This document shows positions 7,230 to 10,373 of a stretch of DNA of 10,373 bases, in pieces. The stretch is from Actinomycetota bacterium (GTDB lineage Bacteria > Actinomycetota > Actinomycetes > Nanopelagicales > Nanopelagicaceae). The notes beneath the pieces were generated by a model, which ran no database searches, was not told where the DNA came from, and was given only the letters and a program-made list of their open reading frames with translations. Location: the NCBI GenBank assembly GCA_026392775.1, contig JAPLBK010000133.1:1-10373 (forward strand). The letters are read 5' to 3'. The translations under genes were made by a program, and so were the position numbers. Position 1 is the stretch's first letter. The number at the start of each line of letters is the position of its first letter.

Positions 7230-8312
7230 TTACAGTGATGCCGAAACTTCATTAACTACAGAGACAATAGTTTTTAAATCATTCTGGCTCAGTGATGGAT
7301 GAACTGGAAGTGATACACACTCTTTAATAACTAGTTCAGTCTCTTTGAGATTGAGATTTAAATTGAATGATGGCAAGCGATGAATTGGCGTTGGGTAATA
7401 AACACCACAACCCACGCCTTTAGCCATAATTGCTTCCATAAATGCATCACGCTTTTCGGCTGATCCACCAGGAATACGGATTGTGTACTGGTGGTATGAG
7501 TGAGTTGTACCTGGTTGTAAGTAAGGAACTACAACACCTTTTAAGTTTGCATCTAAATACGCAGCATTATCTTGACGAGTTTTAGTCCAGCCCGGCAGTT
7601 TGGCTAATTGCACGCGACCAATGGCGGCGTGAATTTCAGTCATACGAGTGTTAAAGCCAATGATTTCATTTTGGTAGCGAATTTCTTGACCTTGGTTACG
7701 CAGTAAACGCAAAGTGCGCGCCACTTCAGCCGAATCAGTAACAACCATTCCACCTTCACCAGCAGTCATGTTCTTTGTTGGATAGAAAGAAAACGAGGCA
7801 ACTACGCCGAATTCACCGGCATTGCGACTATTCATTGAAGCTAAATGGCCCTGCGCTGCATCTTCAATAATCTTTACGCCATACTTACTAGACATCTCTT
7901 CGAAGCGATCCATTGCGGCAATGTGACCATAAAGGTGCACCGGCATAATCGCTTTAGTTTTCTTCGTAAAAAGGCTCTCAACGTGATCGGGATCTAAGTT
8001 GAAAGTCTTAGGATCAATATCGGCAAATACTGGAACGCCGCCAGCTAGAACAACTGAGTTAGCCGTTGCTGCAAAAGAAAAAGAAGGAACGATAACTTCA
8101 TCACCGGATTTGATGCCTGCGGCGATAAACCCAAGGTGTAGGGCCGAAGTTCCAGAGTTCATCGCTACACAGTGACGACCACCAACATGTGCCGAAAACT
8201 CCTCTTCAAAGGCCTTAACTTCGGGACCTTGAGCCAACATGCCAGAACGAAGTACACGATCGACTGCTTCACGTTCTTCATCACCGATAATTGGTTTGGC
8301 TGCTGGAATCAT
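7230..8312 (-). CDS. wbpE: DegT/DnrJ/EryC1 PLP-dependent sugar aminotransferase, WbpE-type
   Basis: The 360-residue enzyme shows all landmarks of the DegT family: 'IPAAKPIIGDEE' at the start, the phosphate-binding 'NSGTSAL' (52-58), 'EDAAQGH' (150-156) with Asp151 for the pyridine nitrogen, 'SFYPTKNMTAGEGG' (175-188) with Lys180 as the PLP Schiff-base residue, and 'GFNTRMTEIHAAIG' (219-232). In the inferred pathway it would transfer an amino group from glutamate to the 3-keto sugar, giving UDP-GlcNAc(3NH2)A. I place the start at the ATG at 8312; a TTG at 8318 would add two residues and overlap the upstream stop by 4 bases, but the ATG has AAGGG about 6 bases upstream and gives the usual family N-terminus. 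Two bases separate it from the preceding gene, so the two are almost certainly cotranscribed. Confidence 0.85.
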   Translation of the reverse strand: MIPAAKPIIGDEEREAVDRVLRSGMLAQGPEVKAFEEEFSAHVGGRHCVAMNSGTSALHLGFIAAGIKSGDEVIVPSFSFAATANSVVLAGGVPVFADIDPKTFNLDPDHVESLFTKKTKAIMPVHLYGHIAAMDRFEEMSSKYGVKIIEDAAQGHLASMNSRNAGEFGVVASFSFYPTKNMTAGEGGMVVTDSAEVARTLRLLRNQGQEIRYQNEIIGFNTRMTEIHAAIGRVQLAKLPGWTKTRQDNAAYLDANLKGVVVPYLQPGTTHSYHQYTIRIPGGSAEKRDAFMEAIMAKGVGCGVYYPTPIHRLPSFNLNLNLKETELVIKECVSLPVHPSLSQNDLKTIVSVVNEVSASL

Positions 8313-8314
8313 TG

Positions 8315-10009
8315 TCAACCCTTTTCTACCTCTACTAATTGATCAGAACTTAACTGCTTATACAGCGCCCCTGTTTGCGGACAACGGAAGGAATTATCGC
8401 CGATATCTTCCAGTGGAACCCCTGCACGACCCACCCAGCGGATTCTTTTTGCTGGAGATCCAGCAACTAAAGCAAAATTGGGCACATCTTTTGTCACAAC
8501 TGAGCCCGCAGCTACCAAAGCCCAAGCTCCAATCTTTACCGGTGCTACACATACTGATTGCGCACCAATGCTAGCGCCATCGCCAATAGTTACTCCTACC
8601 GCATCCCAATCAGATCCAGATTTAAGGCTCATGTCCAGATTAATTGCACGAGGGTAATGATCATTAGTTAAAACAACGGCCGGACCAATAAATACTCCAT
8701 GACCTAAAACTGCTGGCTCATACACCAATGCATAATTTTGAATCTTGCAGTTGTTGCCAATTTTCACACCGGAACCAATATATGCACCACGAGAAACAAT
8801 GCAGTTTTCGCCAAGTACAACGCCATCGCGAACTTGGGCTAAATGCCAAATCTTTGATCCGTCGCCAATTGTGGCGCTCGCATCAACATCTGCAGTTGCG
8901 GCTATTCTGGTGGCCATTGTGCGAGCCTGCCGTGAACTTGGAATAAGAGCAGTAATTGCGCTTACGAAGGCGTCGTATTCAGCTGAAGCATTCAGGTTTG
9001 ATGTGGCCCACGCAACTGCATTTTTTCGTATCTGAATTAACGCGGTGGGATTTGTAGCCCATGCATTTAATGTTGCCGAAACTGCTGCTGCATCTTTAGC
9101 AATTGCTCCACCATTACTTTTTTCAATTATTTCAACGCAGCGGGGCAATGGTGTTGAAATTGTTGCAAGACCACAAGTCATGTATTCATATAACTTGCTG
9201 GGAACTGCGGCGCTGAATGCTGGAGTTGATTCCAACAGTGAAAGTCCAACCCACGCACCTTGCGCAAGGCTCCATGATTGGGCAGGCGCAAGTCGGCCGT
9301 GGAAAACTACGCGCGAACTTGCCACACTTGTTGATTTCCAATTATCAATGAACGCGGCATCATCAGCCGAAACGTTTCCAACGATGTCAAAATTCCATTG
9401 CAGTGTTAATTCGGCGGTTTCTAAAATAGTTTTAATTCCGCGGGAAGTACGAACATCGCCGATATAAATAGCCCGTGGCTGCGCTGACATTTCTCCGCTT
9501 GGAGTAAGCAATGATAAATCAGGAAAGTTTCTCACTACTAATCGTTTACGTGCTTTAAAAGGTGGCACTTGCACATCAGCCACTGTAGTTAAATCAGCAC
9601 GGGCCGCTACTTTTGTTGCTAGGCGTACAATGATTTTTGCTAAAGTCCCAATTAAACCTTTTGCCCAAGCGCGATCTTTTAATAATTCAAAGTAATCTTC
9701 ATGAACATCGGCGACCAACTTGCGCCCTTTAATGCGCGCAACTAGCCACGACATTGGTAATAAATCAGGTGCAACAACAATCCAAATTTTTCCCTTGGCG
9801 CGAAATGGCAGAACCACATCGCGAATAATTCGTGCAGTAAAACCTTTACCGCCAGGCACCACGTGAAAATCAACTCCAGCCGGTGAATCCTTTGCCGATC
9901 CCAGTGCCCAGACTTCAACCTGACAACCACTGCGGATTAGCGCTCCACACAAACGGTGCATACGCGCATCGCTGACTTGGTCAGCCGAGGATATGAGAGA
10001 AATAAGCAT
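8315..10009 (-). CDS. Fused glycosyltransferase and WbpD-type N-acetyltransferase
   Basis: This 564-residue protein joins two enzymes in one frame. Residues 1-355 are a GT-B glycosyltransferase, with 'VVAPDLLPMSWL' (78-89), 'LVADVHEDYFELL' (98-110), 'YIGDVRTSRGIKTI' (182-195) and 'VPSKLYEYMTCGLATISTPL' (269-288). From Met365 a left-handed beta-helix acetyltransferase follows: hexapeptide coils from 'ATIGDGSKIWHLAQV', then 'NNCKIQNYALVY' (419-430), 'GVFIGPAVVLTNDHYPRA' (438-455), 'DVPNFALVAGSPAKRIRWVG' (508-527) and a tail with 'FRCPQTGALY'. This half fits WbpD/WlbB, which acetylates the 3-amino group with acetyl-CoA and is a trimer. The start at 10009 is set by AAGGAG at 10016-10021; an upstream in-frame start at 10084 lies inside the rnpB fragment and is unlikely. 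Met365 (8917) has only a weak ribosome site, so separate translation of the second half is less likely. It is the first gene of the operon. Confidence 0.85.
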   Translation of the reverse strand: MLISLISSADQVSDARMHRLCGALIRSGCQVEVWALGSAKDSPAGVDFHVVPGGKGFTARIIRDVVLPFRAKGKIWIVVAPDLLPMSWLVARIKGRKLVADVHEDYFELLKDRAWAKGLIGTLAKIIVRLATKVAARADLTTVADVQVPPFKARKRLVVRNFPDLSLLTPSGEMSAQPRAIYIGDVRTSRGIKTILETAELTLQWNFDIVGNVSADDAAFIDNWKSTSVASSRVVFHGRLAPAQSWSLAQGAWVGLSLLESTPAFSAAVPSKLYEYMTCGLATISTPLPRCVEIIEKSNGGAIAKDAAAVSATLNAWATNPTALIQIRKNAVAWATSNLNASAEYDAFVSAITALIPSSRQARTMATRIAATADVDASATIGDGSKIWHLAQVRDGVVLGENCIVSRGAYIGSGVKIGNNCKIQNYALVYEPAVLGHGVFIGPAVVLTNDHYPRAINLDMSLKSGSDWDAVGVTIGDGASIGAQSVCVAPVKIGAWALVAAGSVVTKDVPNFALVAGSPAKRIRWVGRAGVPLEDIGDNSFRCPQTGALYKQLSSDQLVEVEKG

Positions 10010-10015
10010 GTATTT

Positions 10016-10021
10016 CTCCTT
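10016..10021 (-). promoter_or_regulatory. Strong ribosome binding site of the glycan operon
   Basis: On the minus strand AAGGAG (within GAGAAGGAG) ends six bases before the ATG at 10009. It decides the start of the fusion gene. The promoter must lie between here and the rnpB fragment or inside that fragment; the AT-rich stretch 10022-10056 holds a TAAGAT that could be a -10, but I see no clear -35. Confidence 0.7.
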
Positions 10022-10063
10022 CTCGGTAATCAAATTTAGTAAGCAAATCTTATCGGTAGTATT

Positions 10064-10253
10064 GCCCACCAGTAACTGCAGCAATGCAGTTGGCTATGCA
10101 AACCCCACTTGGAGCAAGACCATGCAGTTGGCGCTTGAGAGCTGCTCGCTCGAGTTAACGGGTAGGTTGCTTGAATCTGTAAGTAATTACAGATCTAGAT
10201 GGATGGTGATCCCTCGCAAGAGGACAGGATCGGGCTTATAGGGCGACTCTTCT
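10064..10253 (+). ncRNA. rnpB: RNase P RNA, 3' half only (5'-truncated rnpB)
   Basis: The sequence follows the 3' half of actinobacterial RNase P RNA: 'GCCCACCAG' (10064), a P9-like hairpin ACTGCA-GCAA-TGCAGT (10075-10090), 'GCAAACCCCAC' and 'GGAGCAAGACC', 'CTCGAGTTAACGGGTAG', a P18-like hairpin ATCTGTAA-GTAA-TTACAGAT (10175-10194), 'CTAGATGGATGG', a P19-like hairpin CCTC-GCAA-GAGG (10212-10223), and the terminal GGCTTATAGGGCGACTC. All three loops are GNRA tetraloops. The 5' half, with its hallmark GAGGAAAGTCC and the other strands of P1 and P4, is not present upstream, where the glycan operon begins. The near-universal ACAGAA of the P4 region reads ACAGGA here, which suggests decay. A functional rnpB must exist elsewhere, since RNase P RNA is essential. 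Without an alignment, the helix labels are by position only. Confidence 0.85.
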
Positions 10254-10373
10254 TTAAATTACTGATTAGTGACCATTTCCCGTGCGGAGATGGTCACTTT
10301 TCTTTTACATCTCTCTGCATAACCTAACAAGAATTTATAAATTTATGTGGGCAAAAACGTGGGCATGTGGGCA
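10233..10373 (+). repeat. Repeat A3: rnpB 3' end, terminator and GTGGGCA cluster, cut by the window end
   Basis: This stretch aligns without gaps to 1860-2000 with about seven mismatches, one of which turns a G-U pair of the terminator stem into a perfect A-U pair. It differs from A1 and A2 at its left side: instead of ACTTTCC it is preceded by rnpB sequence, so it is the copy attached to the RNase P gene. Three GTGGGCA motifs are visible (10347, 10359, 10367) before the window ends; the fourth would lie just outside. Confidence 0.85.
10268..10306 (+). terminator. Intrinsic terminator behind the RNase P RNA fragment
   Basis: AGTGACCAT (10268-10276) pairs perfectly with ATGGTCACT (10290-10298), the stem can extend inward around a CGTGC loop, and TTTTCTTTT follows. 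It sits about 15 bases after the end of the RNase P RNA sequence, the natural place for the rnpB terminator. The same hairpin at A2 carries one G-U pair, so the structure is kept despite sequence change. Confidence 0.85.

Noticed and set aside
8745..9467. Plus-strand open frames within the fusion gene
   Set aside because: They are antisense to clear glycosyltransferase and acetyltransferase motifs, and their translations show no family features.
10084..10132. Two copies of ATGCAGTTGGC, 38 bases apart, as an operator upstream of the glycan operon
   Set aside because: Both lie inside the RNase P RNA fragment; the first is the 3' strand of its P9-like hairpin and the second a neighbouring stem region. 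Their similarity is more simply explained by that RNA.
9993..10241. Plus-strand open frame of 82 codons at the right end
   Set aside because: It covers the operon leader and the RNase P RNA fragment; structured RNA explains the sequence better than a protein.

Overview
The window looks like an accessory island from a small-genome, AT-leaning actinobacterium, probably a freshwater Nanopelagicales (acI) relative. The evidence is indirect: tight operons, leaderless-looking starts, a secreted protein with an actinobacterial-style C-terminal Cys..Cys tail, and an RNase P RNA fragment that resembles the actinobacterial type by eye. No marker gene fixes the taxonomy.

Layout. The left edge (1-417) is the 3' end of a SnoaL/NTF2-like gene. 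A short repeat (A1, 423-453) follows, then a secreted HEFTH metalloprotease on the minus strand (480-1817). A longer copy of the repeat (A2, 1853-2012) comes next. Between A2 and the third copy (A3, 10233 to the window end) lie a 5'-truncated FecCD permease (2089-2781) with its ABC ATPase (2778-3368), a small doubtful minus-strand ORF (3304-3540), a plus-strand GT4-like glycosyltransferase (3670-4956), and a four-gene minus-strand operon (10009 down to 4934).

The operon holds every activity of the UDP-GlcNAc to UDP-GlcNAc3NAcA pathway: 6-dehydrogenase (WbpA type), 3-oxidase (WbpB type), PLP aminotransferase (WbpE type) and left-handed beta-helix N-acetyltransferase (WbpD type). The acetyltransferase is the C-terminal half of a 564-residue protein whose N-terminal half is a glycosyltransferase. 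No C2 epimerase, flippase or polymerase is in the window. The likely output is a di-N-acetylated sugar acid added to a cell-surface glycan.

The main observation is that the repeat is the 3' end of the RNase P RNA gene (rnpB). At A3 about 190 nt of the 3' half of rnpB are recognisable (10064-10253), with hairpins placed like P9, P18 and P19, but the 5' half is missing. A1 and A2 carry only the last part of the gene. A2 and A3 also share a strong intrinsic terminator and a cluster of GTGGGCA direct repeats, which resemble arm-type binding sites of a tyrosine recombinase. I read this as a tandem array of elements or cassettes inserted at the 3' end of rnpB. One is a single-gene protease cassette of 1430 bp and another is the roughly 8.4 kb glycan module. 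No integrase gene is in the window, so this reading is an inference from the repeats.
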